64,000 nt of DNA from Sphingosinicella sp. CPCC 101087 (GCF_004151485.1 NZ_SBFF01000011.1:129720-193719), one strand, 5' to 3'; counted from the first letter of the stretch, positions 1 through 9,953 are shown. Notes: generated by a model not told the origin, from the sequence alone. Numbers and translations: made by a program.

Positions 1-1586
1 TCAACAACGCCATCAACGCGGTTCGCGACGGCTCGGGCAATGTCGTGTGCGCCATCAACGCCGATGCCGACCCGACCAACGACGATGCCGCCTGCGCGCC
101 CATCAATCCCTTCGGCATAGGCAATGTCAGCCAGGCCGGCCGCGACTATGTGAACGTCCAAACCGGCGAGGATTTCACCAACGAGCAGGTCGACCTGCTC
201 GCGACCCTGGGCGGCACCCTGTTCACGCTCCCCGGCGGAGACGTCGGCTTCAATTTCGCGTACGAACATCGCGACGAGAGCGCGAACTTCGTGCCGCTCG
301 AGGCCAACCAGCTGGGCCTGGTCGGCAGCGGATCGCAGGAGATCCCGCAGTCCGGAAGCTATGATACGGACGAGCTCTCCGCCGAGATCCTGGTGCCGCT
401 CGTCGGGGGCGACTTCACCCTGCCGCTCGTTCGGTCGCTCGAGTTCACCGGCGCCTTCCGCTACGTGGACAACTCGCTCGCCGGGTCGGAGAATCTCTGG
501 GCAGTCGGTGGCCGCTGGGGCGTGACGGAAGGGGTGACTCTGCGCTCCTCGTTCAGCCGGAACTTCCGTGCGCCGACCCTCACCCAGCTCGTGGCGCCCC
601 AGTCCACCGAGTTGAGCAACAGTGGCTTCGATCCGTGCGACGCCGACCGGATCAACAGCGGTCCCAATCCGAACGTGCGCCGCGCCAACTGCCTTGCCCT
701 GTTCGAAGCCAATGCCGGCTATGGCGTGCTTGCCGATGGCAGCAATGCCGGCGCCAGCGCGGCGGAGCGCCTTGCTGGCTTCCAGAACCCGTCCGAGAAT
801 TTCAACCGCACCCTCGTCACCACGGGCGGCAATCCGAACCTTCGCAACGAGGTCTCGGAGACTTTCACCTACGGCATCGTGCTGCAGCCGCGCTTCCTCC
901 CCGGCCTCACCTTCGTGGCCGACCGGATCGAGGTGGACCTGGAAGATGGCCTGTCCGCCTTCACGACCGAGGACTTCGCCGCAGCCTGCTTCGACAATGT
1001 GGAAGCCCCCCCCGGCGTTTGCGAGGCCTTCACCCGCCTCGCCGCGCCCGACGGCGTCAGCCCGGGCGGAACGATCGTCACCGGAACGACCACGACATTC
1101 AATGCCGGCGTCGTTCGGTTCCGCGGCGAAGTCTACAACCTCAACTACAATTTCGCTCTTTCGTCGCTTTTCGGCGGGGACGAGAATCTCGGGCGGATGG
1201 AGCTCGGGCTGGAGGCGACCCATACGTCGCTGCTCACGACGTCGGTCACCGGCGCCACCTTCGTGCGGTCCGACAATACCGTCGCGACGCCGGATTGGGT
1301 CGGCCGTTTCGACATGCGCTACGTGCGCGGGCCCCTCCGCGCAACCTGGCAGATCGTGTATCGCGACAAGGTCAAGGCCGACCCGGACGCGACGATCGAA
1401 ACCACGTCTCACCCGTTCATCGACAGCAACACGGTGCACAATGCCTCGGTGCAATATGATTTCGGCCAGCTCGTGCTGCGCGCCGGCGTGCTGAACCTGT
1501 TCGACAAGGACCCGTCCTATCCCAGCATCGCCCATGGAGACATTCTCGGCCGGCAATTCTATGTCGGTGCCCGCGTCCGCTTCTGA
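1..1586 (+). CDS. TonB-dependent receptor, C-terminal part (5' end outside window)
   Basis: The reading frame is already open at the first base and runs to TGA at 1584-1586, so this is the 3' part of a longer gene. About 527 residues are visible, and they are almost all outer-membrane beta-barrel: alternating aromatic/hydrophobic strands, Asn/Asp-rich extracellular loops, and a C-terminal strand ending in GRQFYVGARVRF, where the terminal Phe is the usual signal for barrel assembly. Several Cys pairs in the loops (for example VCAINAD...AACAP) are common in sphingomonad receptors. No plug domain or TonB box is in view, so the substrate cannot be inferred from the N-terminus. It is followed directly, possibly with overlap, by exported peptidases, which would fit uptake of peptides or of a peptidase product; that link is inference. 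Confidence 0.9.
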   Translation, partial: NNAINAVRDGSGNVVCAINADADPTNDDAACAPINPFGIGNVSQAGRDYVNVQTGEDFTNEQVDLLATLGGTLFTLPGGDVGFNFAYEHRDESANFVPLEANQLGLVGSGSQEIPQSGSYDTDELSAEILVPLVGGDFTLPLVRSLEFTGAFRYVDNSLAGSENLWAVGGRWGVTEGVTLRSSFSRNFRAPTLTQLVAPQSTELSNSGFDPCDADRINSGPNPNVRRANCLALFEANAGYGVLADGSNAGASAAERLAGFQNPSENFNRTLVTTGGNPNLRNEVSETFTYGIVLQPRFLPGLTFVADRIEVDLEDGLSAFTTEDFAAACFDNVEAPPGVCEAFTRLAAPDGVSPGGTIVTGTTTTFNAGVVRFRGEVYNLNYNFALSSLFGGDENLGRMELGLEATHTSLLTTSVTGATFVRSDNTVATPDWVGRFDMRYVRGPLRATWQIVYRDKVKADPDATIETTSHPFIDSNTVHNASVQYDFGQLVLRAGVLNLFDKDPSYPSIAHGDILGRQFYVGARVRF

Positions 1587-3360
1587 TCTCCCGGCGGGGG
1601 GCTCTCGCCGCCGCGGGTCGGGCGCATTGCGCCCGATCCGCGGACGCCTGCTCGGCGCGATGCTTGCCGGCGCCGGGACCGCCACCGCGGCCTTCGCCCA
1701 ATCCGGCGAGGCACCGCGCCTCGCCGTCGAGCTCAAGCCGCTGCCCGAAACGGGCTCCCGCGAGATCGGCCAGCTCGACGTCACCCTCACCTTCGACGCG
1801 CCGGTCGACGAGGTGCGCCTTCCGCTCGTCGTCAACAACGTCGAAACGGTGGCGACGCGCCTCACCGGCCTGGACGCCACCGACGCCGACGGGGCGCTGC
1901 CACTGAACGCGCACCGCGACGGGTCGGCGGACGACGAGATCCTGCGCTGGACACCGGGCCGGCCAATTCGGGGGCCGCTGACGATCCGTTATCGAATCCC
2001 GATCGAGAATAGGCCTGCCACGCGCGGCGCCGCGCCACCGATCGACCTGCGACGGGACGACGGAGCCGTTTCGGGCAGCGGCGCGACCTTCCTGCTCCTG
2101 CCGGAGAACGAGACCCCTTATCGTCTCTTGGTCCGCTGGGACCTCTCCGCCTTCCCGTCCGGTGCAGTCGGGGTCAGCAGTTTCGGCGTCGGCGATGCCG
2201 CAACGCAGGCGGCGCAGCCGGCAGGCCGGCTGCAGCGCAGCTTCTTCATGGCCGGCAATCTCGGCCATTATCCGGCCGAGGGACGCGACGGCGCCTTCCT
2301 CGGCGCCTGGCAGGGCCGCCCGCCCTTTGACACCCGGGCGCTGATGGCCTGGACGTCACGTCTTCACGGTCATTTCGTCCGCTTCTTCCGCGAGACGGAC
2401 CCGGCACCCTATACGGTCTTCCTGCGACCCAATCCCGTCAATCCGGGCGGGGGCGTCGGCCTCGCAGACTCCTTCGTCGCCACCTTCGACGAGAAGACCG
2501 ATCCAGACGATCTCCGCCTCACCCTGTCGCACGAGATGTTCCACACCTTCTCGCCGCGGCTGAGCCAGGCCGCGGGACTGGAATCCTCCTGGTTCAGCGA
2601 GGGGCTCGCAGTCTTCTACCAGCGCGAGCTTCCGTTCCGCTTCGGCGAGATCGATGCCGACCAATTCCTAGCCGACCTCAACAGCACTGCCGCCCGTTAC
2701 TATACGAGCATCATGGCGGAGGTGCCGAACTCCGAGGTGGCCGCGCGCTTCTGGGAAGACACCCGAATCCGCACCCTCCCCTACGATCGCGGCGCCCTCT
2801 ATTTCGCCGACCTGGACCACCGTGTCCGGCAGGCTTCCGGCGGCCGCCGCTCGCTCGACGATCTCATGCTCGCCATGATCGAGCGCCAGCGCCAGGGCCG
2901 CGCGCTCGCCAATGCCGATTGGGAGGAACTGCTGGAGCGCGAGCTCGGCGAAGCCGGCGTGGAGCATTTCCGCGCCTTCCTCGCCGGGACGGTGCCGCTG
3001 CCCGCGTCGGACGCCTTCGGCCCCTGCTTCCGCCGCACGACCCGGCCGCTGCGCCGCTACGAGCTGGGCTTCGAGCCGCGCGTGCTGGTCGAGCCGCGGC
3101 GGATCGTGCGCGGTCTGGTCCCGGGTTCTGCCGCCGAACAAGCGGGGCTGCGCAATGGCGACGAGATCCTCCAGCCGGTCGGGCAGGATAGCCTGCAGGG
3201 CGACCAGGCCGGGCTGCTCACCCTCCAGATCCGCCGTGGCGAGACGACGCTCGCGCTGACCTACCTTCCGCGCGGCGAGACCGTCGACGCCCATCAATGG
3301 GAGCGGGTCGAAGGCGTCCCCGATTCGGCTTGCGCGTCCTACCGTCAGGGCTCACGATGA
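1561..3360 (+). CDS. Exported M61-like metallopeptidase with PDZ domain (paralog 1)
   Basis: A predicted periplasmic zinc peptidase of the M61 (glycyl aminopeptidase-like) type. An N-terminal beta domain is followed by the gluzincin site HEMFH at about residues 324-328 and a downstream WFSEGLAVFY segment that supplies the third zinc ligand Glu. A C-terminal PDZ-like domain has AEQAGLRNGDEIL. About 599 residues is typical of M61 proteins with PDZ. The start is uncertain. ATG 1534 and ATG 1561 both lie inside the receptor gene and lack a good Shine-Dalgarno; TTG 1627 or ATG 1660 would give a tidier signal peptide ending ATAAFAQ. The stop overlaps the next start (ATGA, 3357-3360), so the two peptidases are co-translated. 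Substrate unknown. Confidence 0.85.
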   Translation: MSVPASASDLPAGGSRRRGSGALRPIRGRLLGAMLAGAGTATAAFAQSGEAPRLAVELKPLPETGSREIGQLDVTLTFDAPVDEVRLPLVVNNVETVATRLTGLDATDADGALPLNAHRDGSADDEILRWTPGRPIRGPLTIRYRIPIENRPATRGAAPPIDLRRDDGAVSGSGATFLLLPENETPYRLLVRWDLSAFPSGAVGVSSFGVGDAATQAAQPAGRLQRSFFMAGNLGHYPAEGRDGAFLGAWQGRPPFDTRALMAWTSRLHGHFVRFFRETDPAPYTVFLRPNPVNPGGGVGLADSFVATFDEKTDPDDLRLTLSHEMFHTFSPRLSQAAGLESSWFSEGLAVFYQRELPFRFGEIDADQFLADLNSTAARYYTSIMAEVPNSEVAARFWEDTRIRTLPYDRGALYFADLDHRVRQASGGRRSLDDLMLAMIERQRQGRALANADWEELLERELGEAGVEHFRAFLAGTVPLPASDAFGPCFRRTTRPLRRYELGFEPRVLVEPRRIVRGLVPGSAAEQAGLRNGDEILQPVGQDSLQGDQAGLLTLQIRRGETTLALTYLPRGETVDAHQWERVEGVPDSACASYRQGSR

Positions 3361-5057
3361 ATCCGTTGCGCCGCCTCGCCATCTTATTCCTCCTCCTCGT
3401 CGCGGCGCCCGCCGCGGCACAACCCGCGCTCCCCGCGCTCGACGTGGAGCTGGCGCCGGTCGTCACCGGAGGCGCGGTGACGAGGGTCGACGTGCAGATG
3501 CGGATCGAGGCGCCGGCGCTGGCAGCCGGGGGCGCATTGCTGCGCCTGCCGCTGACCATCGTCTCGATCCCGACCTCCGCCTATGAAGCGAGCGCGATCA
3601 GCGCCCGCGACGATGCCGGGCCGCTGGCGCTGACCCAGGAAGAGGAGGCGCCCCGGCCGGAGGGCGTGTACCGGCGCTTTCTCGTCTCACGCGCGACCCG
3701 AGGCGATGTCGTCGTCGAATATTCGGCGGCGCCCCGGCAGGTTTCGGAGACGACAAACAATGGCCCCCTGTTCGACATGCGGGCCGAGAATGGCGGTTTC
3801 ACCAGCGCCGGCATCAGCTTCCTCGCCTTGCCCGTGCGCGAGGCGCCCTTCCGGGTCTCGCTGAAATGGAACCTTTCCCGGATGGCGCCCGGGTCGATCG
3901 GGGTCTGGTCGTTGGGAGAAGGCGACGTCGAGACGGTCGCGCCGGCCCAGCAGCTCGCCTTCACCTTCTACGCCGCCGGGCCGATGCGCCGCTACCGGCC
4001 CGAGGGTGGCGGGCGCCTGACCCTCTACGCGCTGAGTGAAGCGCCGTTCGACCTCCAGGCGCTCGCGAACCGTATCGGCGGGCTCTACGAGCATATGGCC
4101 GGCTTCTTCGGAGAAGGCGCCGACGCCTATCGAGTCTTCGCCCGTCAGCATCCCTATCGCGGCCGCGGCGGCACCGCTTTGCCCCGCTCCTTCACCTTCG
4201 GCTATCACGCCCCGAGCAATCCGACGATCGACGAGCTCCAGGGAATGCTCTCGCACGAAATCGCCCATGGCTGGCCGAGCATGCAGGGCGAGCATGGGGA
4301 GACGGCCTGGTACAGCGAAGGCACGGCCGAATATTATTCGATCCTGCTCGCTCGGCGGGCCGGCCTGCTCGACGATGGCCGGTTCCTCGAGGAGATCAAC
4401 GAGCGCGCCGGGGGATATTATGCCCACAGCTTCCGCAGCCTCTCGAACGCCGAGGCGGCGCAGCGCTTCTGGAGCGACCCCTTCGTGCAGCAGGTGCCCT
4501 ATGGGCGCGGCTTCCTTTATCTCGCCCGCACCGACGGCGCGATCCGGACCGCTTCGGACGGGCGGCGCAGCCTCGACGATGTCGTGCTCGCCTTGCGCGA
4601 ACGACAGGCGGCCGGTCAGTCCTATGGGATCGCCGACTGGCTCGATCTGGTCGGCCGCGAAATCGGCCGCGATCGCGCCGAGCAGGACTATCGGAGCATG
4701 GCGGCGGGCGAGGTCGTCCGGCCCGGGTCGGCCTTCGCCGACTGCTTCCTCGCCGTGCCGGCGCCCGCCCGGCGGCTGGAGCTCGGCTTCGCCCGCCGCT
4801 CGTTCAACGACGGCGCGGTCGTGCAGGGGCTGATCGAGGGCTCCTATGCCGAGCGCGCGGGGGTACGCGACGGCGACGCGATCCTCGACTATACGGACCT
4901 CGACGAGATCTCGGCGGACGCCGCGAAGGAAATGCGCCTGACGATCCGGCGCGATGGGCGGGAGCAGGTGATCAGCTACCTGCCGCGCGCCCAGGAAGTC
5001 GAAGCCTGGCGCTGGGTGCCAAACCCACAGGCTGCAGAAAAGGCCTGCAACTTCTGA
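3357..5057 (+). CDS. Exported M61-like metallopeptidase with PDZ domain (paralog 2)
   Basis: Second M61-like peptidase, 566 residues, beginning with a clear Sec signal peptide (MNPLRRLAILFLLLVAAPAA, cleavage after AAA-Q). The zinc motif HEIAH is at residues 300-304, followed by AWYSEGTAEYY with the third-ligand Glu, and a C-terminal PDZ-like segment YAERAGVRDGDAI. The ATG was chosen because it overlaps the preceding stop as ATGA and opens directly into the signal peptide; an in-frame start 60 nt upstream would lie inside paralog 1. The domain order matches its neighbours, with low but obvious sequence similarity, which points to old tandem duplication. It ends convergently with paralog 3, 53 bp away. 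Confidence 0.88.
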   Translation: MNPLRRLAILFLLLVAAPAAAQPALPALDVELAPVVTGGAVTRVDVQMRIEAPALAAGGALLRLPLTIVSIPTSAYEASAISARDDAGPLALTQEEEAPRPEGVYRRFLVSRATRGDVVVEYSAAPRQVSETTNNGPLFDMRAENGGFTSAGISFLALPVREAPFRVSLKWNLSRMAPGSIGVWSLGEGDVETVAPAQQLAFTFYAAGPMRRYRPEGGGRLTLYALSEAPFDLQALANRIGGLYEHMAGFFGEGADAYRVFARQHPYRGRGGTALPRSFTFGYHAPSNPTIDELQGMLSHEIAHGWPSMQGEHGETAWYSEGTAEYYSILLARRAGLLDDGRFLEEINERAGGYYAHSFRSLSNAEAAQRFWSDPFVQQVPYGRGFLYLARTDGAIRTASDGRRSLDDVVLALRERQAAGQSYGIADWLDLVGREIGRDRAEQDYRSMAAGEVVRPGSAFADCFLAVPAPARRLELGFARRSFNDGAVVQGLIEGSYAERAGVRDGDAILDYTDLDEISADAAKEMRLTIRRDGREQVISYLPRAQEVEAWRWVPNPQAAEKACNF

Positions 5058-5110
5058 GTTTTACGGGCCACCGTGGCCTCCGCTTCACCCCAGCCGAGGC
5101 CGGGTCCAGC

Positions 5111-6817
5111 TCAGAGGTTGCAGGCGGACTCAGGCACATCGGTGCGTACCCATTGCAACCCCGGTACCGGCGAGCTCCAGGGCGAGTAGCCGATCGTAAG
5201 CCTTTCCCCGCCGCGGTCGATATCGAGCCGAAGCATTGTACCCTGGCCGGCCTCTTCCGCGACCTCGAGCGCATCCGGGTTGAGGATCGCGTCGCCTTCA
5301 CGCAGGCCGGCTGCCGCGGCGGCCGAATCGGCGGCCAGGCGCGTGGCCCGCATCACGCCGCCGGCATCGCGGTGGGGCCGGAAACCGGACATGAAGCGCG
5401 ACAGCAGGCGCCTCTCGCTCCGGAAGCACGGACCGAGCAGATCCGACGGCAGGTCGAGCGGCCTTCCCGCCATCATCGCGTCGAACTCCGCCATGCCGGC
5501 CTCGCCCAACGCTTCCCCGACGAGGCTGCGCCAATGGCCGACCAAGTCGGCATCGGCGGGCCGGGCGATGAAGCGCCGGATCAGATCGTCGAGGCGCCGC
5601 TGCCCGCCGGAGGCGGCGCGAAGTCGGGCATCGACCAAGGCGAAGTAAAGGGGGCCTCGCTGGTAGGGCACGACCTGGGCGTCCGAATCGGAGAAGAAGA
5701 GCCGCGTGACCTCGTCGTTGGGAAGGTGGCTGCGCGGATTGGTGTAATAAGCTCGCGCGAGGTCATTGAACTCCTCCTCCACGCTGTCGAGAGAAGCGAG
5801 TCCTGCGCGATGGGGCAGGATGGCGGTATAATAAGTGTTCGCTCCTTCCGAATACCATTGCGATCCGGTGCCTGAGCCGCCGACGAAGCTGTGCAGCGCC
5901 TCGTGCGCCAGCAGCCCGCGCAGCCCCTCGGGATCCCGCGCCTCGCCCGCGACGGTGCCGAACATGAAGCTGTGATGGCCTCCCGATCCGCCGCCCTGGA
6001 ACCGCTCGGTCGTGCGCATGAAGATCCGGAACGGCGCCTCTCGGCCGAAGAAGCGGGCGCCATAGAGATAGGCCTGCTCGGTCCAGGCCAGCGCAGCGGC
6101 GAGATCGAAGGGGGGCGGCGTGATCCAGTAAGCGACGAAATTGCCCGATCCGTCGGCCGGCAGGCTGTGCAGCGGCCCGGCCATGAAGAAGGTGCTGCCG
6201 AGCTCGCGCTGGTCGAGCAGGGCCTCGACCCTACCCTCGCCCAGACTCGTCGCCGCGCGCGAGCCCGTGGGCATCTCCGACAGGTCCCAATCGATCCGCA
6301 CGGGCCGGGGCCATCCGTCGACCGGCAAAGCGAGCATCACGCGCCCCGAGCCGTGGAAGCCGGCGCCTTCGGTACGCATGTCGTAGAGCGGGCCGGGCCG
6401 GGTTTCGGGCGTGACGGCGCGCGGCGTGGCGGCGTAGCGCACGACGACCTCGCCGACGGTGGCGCGCCGCGGCAGCCAGCGGCGGTTCTGCTCGAACTGG
6501 CTCGGATCGATCGGATCCTCCTCGGTCTCCATCGGCAGCGGCCCCGCTTCGTCGGCAGCGACGAGACCGGCCGGATCGAGCAATGCGCCCGGCGCCATCA
6601 CCGCGACGATGGGCAAGGTCAGGAGCGGCTCGCCCGCACGGGCCTCGGGCGCCGGGATGGTGAGCCTGACGTCGACGCGCCGCACCACGCCGTTGCTCAT
6701 GCGCGGCGTCAGCGTGACGACAAGCGGCGTTCCCGACGGCGCCGCACGCGCGGGGGCAAGGAGGCTCGCCAAGGCGAGCAAGCCGAGGGTGAAGACGGAG
6801 ATCGGGCGGCGCGGCAC
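5111..6817 (-). CDS. Exported M61-like metallopeptidase with PDZ domain (paralog 3)
   Basis: Third member of the family, on the opposite strand. The zinc motif HEALH is at residues 305-309 from the chosen start, then QWYSEGANTYY, and a PDZ-like AAAAGLREGDAIL near the end. The N-terminus from GTG 6817 is a normal signal peptide (PRRPISVFTLGLLALASLLA, then APARAAPS). A TTG at 6865 would add 16 basic residues and is less likely, since GGTGGGA precedes the GTG closely. All three proteins share the N-terminal beta domain, catalytic domain and PDZ domain. Only about 100 bp separates this gene from the downstream end of the MarR gene, which is transcribed in the same direction. Confidence 0.87.
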   Translation of the reverse strand: MPRRPISVFTLGLLALASLLAPARAAPSGTPLVVTLTPRMSNGVVRRVDVRLTIPAPEARAGEPLLTLPIVAVMAPGALLDPAGLVAADEAGPLPMETEEDPIDPSQFEQNRRWLPRRATVGEVVVRYAATPRAVTPETRPGPLYDMRTEGAGFHGSGRVMLALPVDGWPRPVRIDWDLSEMPTGSRAATSLGEGRVEALLDQRELGSTFFMAGPLHSLPADGSGNFVAYWITPPPFDLAAALAWTEQAYLYGARFFGREAPFRIFMRTTERFQGGGSGGHHSFMFGTVAGEARDPEGLRGLLAHEALHSFVGGSGTGSQWYSEGANTYYTAILPHRAGLASLDSVEEEFNDLARAYYTNPRSHLPNDEVTRLFFSDSDAQVVPYQRGPLYFALVDARLRAASGGQRRLDDLIRRFIARPADADLVGHWRSLVGEALGEAGMAEFDAMMAGRPLDLPSDLLGPCFRSERRLLSRFMSGFRPHRDAGGVMRATRLAADSAAAAAGLREGDAILNPDALEVAEEAGQGTMLRLDIDRGGERLTIGYSPWSSPVPGLQWVRTDVPESACNL

Positions 6818-6920
6818 GTTCCCACCGTAACCTGCCCTGCGGGGATTTCTTCTCTTTCCCAACAAGTGCGGGTCTTATGCGGTCAAAATCTATGCTTCAC
6901 GCGCTTCCCAGCCGCAGTCC

Positions 6921-7427
6921 CTATGCGTCGCTGCTCTCCGCAAGAGGGAAGATTGCCGGGCTCCGCGCCTCCCGGTCGGGAGCGGTCGCGCCGGCTGCCG
7001 CCTGGATCTTGACGAGCAGCCGCTTGAGCTCGGCCACCTCGTCAGCCGTAAAGGAAGCGAGCAATTCGTCCTGGAGCTCAAGAGCGAGCGGCGCAACTTC
7101 TTCGTACAGACTCCAGCCGGAGTCGGTGAGCTGGAGGAAATGCGATCGTCGGTCGGTCGGATGGGCGAGCGCCCGGACCAGGCCGCGCGCGATCAGGCCC
7201 TTGGCCGCACGGCTGACGCTGATCTTGTCCATCTCGGCAAGGCGGGCCACGACGAGCGGAGTCGCCCTCTCCGCTTCGGCGAGTATCGCGACCAGCCGCC
7301 ATTCGGGAACCGAAAGGCGGAAGCGCTCTTCATAGATTCCGGCGATGCGCCGACTGACCGAATTCGAGGCGACGGACAGCCTGTAGGGGAGGAAATCGGC
7401 CAGCCGGATCATGGGTGAGCGCGCCAT
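6921..7427 (-). CDS. MarR-family transcriptional regulator, likely repressor of hppD-hmgA
   Basis: 168-residue winged-helix regulator of MarR type. The recognition region VVARLAEMDKISVSRAAKGL and the wing with DRRSHFLQLTDSG are in the usual places (about residues 58-105), flanked by dimerisation helices. It is divergent from hppD-hmgA with only 75 bp between the two starts, the usual arrangement for an autoregulated local repressor. The effector would be an aromatic acid such as 4-hydroxyphenylpyruvate or homogentisate, by analogy. ATG 7427 is taken as the start; a second ATG five codons in (7412) is possible. The C-terminal tail of about 20 residues is Ala/Ser-rich and probably disordered. 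Confidence 0.9.
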   Translation of the reverse strand: MARSPMIRLADFLPYRLSVASNSVSRRIAGIYEERFRLSVPEWRLVAILAEAERATPLVVARLAEMDKISVSRAAKGLIARGLVRALAHPTDRRSHFLQLTDSGWSLYEEVAPLALELQDELLASFTADEVAELKRLLVKIQAAAGATAPDREARSPAIFPLAESSDA

Positions 7428-7469
7428 GGACTGCCTCTAAGGCAATTGACGCGCCGTGGCCAATGGATG

Positions 7470-7487
7470 TAGTTGCAAGTGAAACTA
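7470..7487. promoter_or_regulatory. Imperfect palindrome in the marR-hppD divergent promoter
   Basis: An 18-bp imperfect palindrome with arms TAGTT and AACTA around an 8-bp centre; 14 of 18 positions agree with the reverse complement. It lies 15 bp upstream of the hppD ATG and downstream of a TTGACG box at 7446-7451 that could be the -35 element. This size and position fit a MarR operator that blocks hppD transcription. Binding by the neighbouring regulator is inference. Confidence 0.4.
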
Positions 7488-7502
7488 TCTCGGGAGATGC
7501 AC

Positions 7503-8570
7503 ATGCCGCACGACAATCCGCTCGGCCTCGACGGCTTCGAGTTCGTCGAGTTCACCAGCCCCGATCCCGAGGCCATGGCCGACTTGTTGACGCGGATGGG
7601 CTTCACCCATCTCGGCAACCATGTGTCGAAGAATGTGCGCCATTACGCCCAGGGCGACATCAATTTCATCCTCAACATGGAGCCGGCCGGTCAGGCCGCC
7701 GATTTCCGGAAGGCGCATGGCCCTTCGGCGAACGGCATGGCGTTCCGGGTTGCCGATGCGAAGAAGGCGTTCGCGGTGGCGGTCGAGCGCGGTGCCAAGG
7801 CCGTCGAGACGCCGCGCGGGCCGGGCGAGATCGACATCCCGGCGATCGAAGGGATTGGCGGTTCCTACCTCTACCTGGTCGATCGTTATGGCGCGGAGCA
7901 GATCTACGACGTGGACTTCAGGCCGGTACCGGGCGCGAAGCGTGACGCCAATTCGGTGGGCCTGCACACGCTCGACCACCTCACCCACAACGTGAACCGC
8001 GGCCGGATGGACCATTGGGCCCAGTTCTACGAGCGCCTCTTCAACTTCCGCGAGATTCGCTATTTCGACATCGAAGGAAAGCAGACCGCGCTGGTTTCGC
8101 GCGCCATGACCGCGCCCGACGACAAGATCCGCATCCCGCTCAACGAGAGCCAGGACGAGCACAGCCAGATCGAGGAGTTCCTCAAGGAATATGGTGGCGA
8201 AGGCATCCAGCACCTGGCGCTGGCCACCGACGACATCTTCGCGACCGTAGACGCGCTTCGCGCCAACGGCATTCGCTTCCAGGATACGCCGGACACCTAT
8301 TACGACCTCATCGACCAGCGCCTTCCCGGCCATGACCACGACATCCAGGCGATGCGCGAGCGGAAGATCCTGATCGATGGATCGCCCGAGACCGGCGAAG
8401 GGCTGCTCCTGCAGATCTTTACCGAGAACATGATCGGGCCGATCTTCTTCGAGATCATCCAGCGCAAGGGCAACGAAGGCTTCGGCGAGGGCAATTTCAA
8501 GGCCCTTTTCGAATCGATCGAACTCGATCAGATTCGCCGCGGCGTCATCCCGGCCAAAGCGGATGCCTGA
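7503..8570 (+). CDS. hppD: 4-hydroxyphenylpyruvate dioxygenase
   Basis: Converts 4-hydroxyphenylpyruvate plus O2 to homogentisate and CO2 in tyrosine breakdown (EC 1.13.11.27), cytoplasmic. The 355-residue length is standard. The Fe(II) ligands of the vicinal-oxygen-chelate fold are visible as H159 ([10 protein letters not shown]), H237 (GIQHLALAT) and E317 ([12 protein letters not shown]). The C-terminal [14 protein letters not shown] segment is characteristic of the family. The ATG at 7503 is chosen because GGGAG at 7492-7496 is well spaced; the frame extends back to a TTG at 7473 but without support. The last 8 bp overlap hmgA, so the two enzymes are translationally coupled. Confidence 0.97.
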   Translation: MPHDNPLGLDGFEFVEFTSPDPEAMADLLTRMGFTHLGNHVSKNVRHYAQGDINFILNMEPAGQAADFRKAHGPSANGMAFRVADAKKAFAVAVERGAKAVETPRGPGEIDIPAIEGIGGSYLYLVDRYGAEQIYDVDFRPVPGAKRDANSVGLHTLDHLTHNVNRGRMDHWAQFYERLFNFREIRYFDIEGKQTALVSRAMTAPDDKIRIPLNESQDEHSQIEEFLKEYGGEGIQHLALATDDIFATVDALRANGIRFQDTPDTYYDLIDQRLPGHDHDIQAMRERKILIDGSPETGEGLLLQIFTENMIGPIFFEIIQRKGNEGFGEGNFKALFESIELDQIRRGVIPAKADA

Positions 8571-9849
8571 GCCGGACTACCTCTCCGGTTTCGGCAGCCA
8601 TTTCGCCACGGAAGCGGTCGAGGGCGCCCTGCCGCACGGCCGCAACTCACCGCAGCGGCCGCCCTTCGGGCTCTATGCCGAGCAATTGTCCGGCACGGCG
8701 TTCACAGCCCCGCGCGCCGACAACCGGCGATCCTGGCTCTACCGGATGCGGCCCAGTGCCGAGCATCCGGCCTACCGTCCCTATCGAGGTGCGAACTTGT
8801 TCGCACCCGGCACATCGGACGCTCCGCTGCCCCCCAACCGGCTGCGCTGGAACCCGTTGGCAATGCCGGAAACACCCGCCGACTTCGTCGATGGGCTGGT
8901 CACGATGGTCGCCAACCGGGATCCAGCAAGCCTCGAAGGGGTCGCCGTCCACGTCTATCGCGCCAACAAGGATATGGCGGATCGCTATTTCTTCGACGCC
9001 GACGGCGAGCTCCTGATCATCCCTCAACAGGGCCGGCTGGACATCGCGACGGAGATGGGCCGGATGGCGCTCGGGCCCGGCGAAGTCGCGCTGGTCCCCC
9101 GGGGCGTGCGCTTTCGCGTCCTCCTGCCCGATGGCGAAGCGCGGGGCTATGTCGCCGAAAATCACGGCGCCTTGTTCCGGCTGCCGGAGCTGGGACCGAT
9201 CGGATCGAACGGCCTTGCCAATCCACGCGACTTCCTTTCGCCGAAAGCCGCCTATGAGGATCGCGACGGTTCCTGCGAGCTCATCCAGAAGCATCTGGGG
9301 TCGCTCTGGATCACCGAACTCGACCATTCGCCGCTCGACGTCGTCGCCTGGCACGGCAATCTGGCGCCCTTCAAATACGATCTTCGCCTTTTCAACGCGA
9401 TCGGCACGATCAGCTTCGACCACCCCGATCCGAGCATCTTCACCGTCCTCACCAGCCCGTCCGAGACGCCTGGCCGCGCCAATGCGGACTTCGTCATCTT
9501 CCCGCCGCGCTGGATGGTCGCGGAGGACACCTTTCGCCCACCCTGGTTCCACCGCAACGTGATGAGCGAGTGCATGGGCCTCATCTACGGCGACTATGAC
9601 GCCAAGGCCGAAGGCTTCGCGCCCGGCGGCATGAGCCTGCACAACCTGATGGCGGGGCACGGGCCGGACGTGGCGAGCTGGAAGGCGGCGAGCGAGGCCG
9701 ATCTCGAGCCGCGCAAGATCGAGGGCACGATGGCCTTCATGGTCGAAAGCTGCTGGCCCTACCGGCCGACCCGCTTCGCGCTCGACCATGCCCAGCTCGA
9801 TTATGACACGGCCTGGGAAGGTTTTCCGAAGGCGAAGCTGCCGGAATAG
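8563..9849 (+). CDS. hmgA: Homogentisate 1,2-dioxygenase
   Basis: Opens the homogentisate ring to maleylacetoacetate (EC 1.13.11.5). The 428-residue cupin-fold protein begins with the family hallmark [13 protein letters not shown]. The iron ligands H330 and E336 ([11 protein letters not shown]) and H366 (MAGHGPD) have the normal spacing (compare H335, E341 and H371 in the human enzyme). It overlaps hppD by 8 bp in a two-gene operon. The next two pathway enzymes (maleylacetoacetate isomerase and fumarylacetoacetase) are not in this window, so the pathway must be completed elsewhere. Confidence 0.97.
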   Translation: MPEPDYLSGFGSHFATEAVEGALPHGRNSPQRPPFGLYAEQLSGTAFTAPRADNRRSWLYRMRPSAEHPAYRPYRGANLFAPGTSDAPLPPNRLRWNPLAMPETPADFVDGLVTMVANRDPASLEGVAVHVYRANKDMADRYFFDADGELLIIPQQGRLDIATEMGRMALGPGEVALVPRGVRFRVLLPDGEARGYVAENHGALFRLPELGPIGSNGLANPRDFLSPKAAYEDRDGSCELIQKHLGSLWITELDHSPLDVVAWHGNLAPFKYDLRLFNAIGTISFDHPDPSIFTVLTSPSETPGRANADFVIFPPRWMVAEDTFRPPWFHRNVMSECMGLIYGDYDAKAEGFAPGGMSLHNLMAGHGPDVASWKAASEADLEPRKIEGTMAFMVESCWPYRPTRFALDHAQLDYDTAWEGFPKAKLPE

Positions 9850-9872
9850 GGCGGCGGCATAGCCTATTCCGG
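9841..9872 (+). terminator. Hairpin over the hmgA stop codon
   Basis: Perfect 10-bp inverted repeat: CCGGAATAGG (9841-9850) and CCTATTCCGG (9863-9872), with a 12-nt loop. The left arm contains the hmgA stop codon. No T-run follows, so it may be a mRNA-stabilising or factor-assisted end rather than a classical intrinsic terminator. Confidence 0.35.
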
Positions 9873-9953
9873 ATTGCCGCCGGCGCAGCATAATGGGCGC
9901 CCTTCTCCGTTCTCACGCTTCAGGAAAGGCACGAATTCGCCCGAGCGCCCGGG

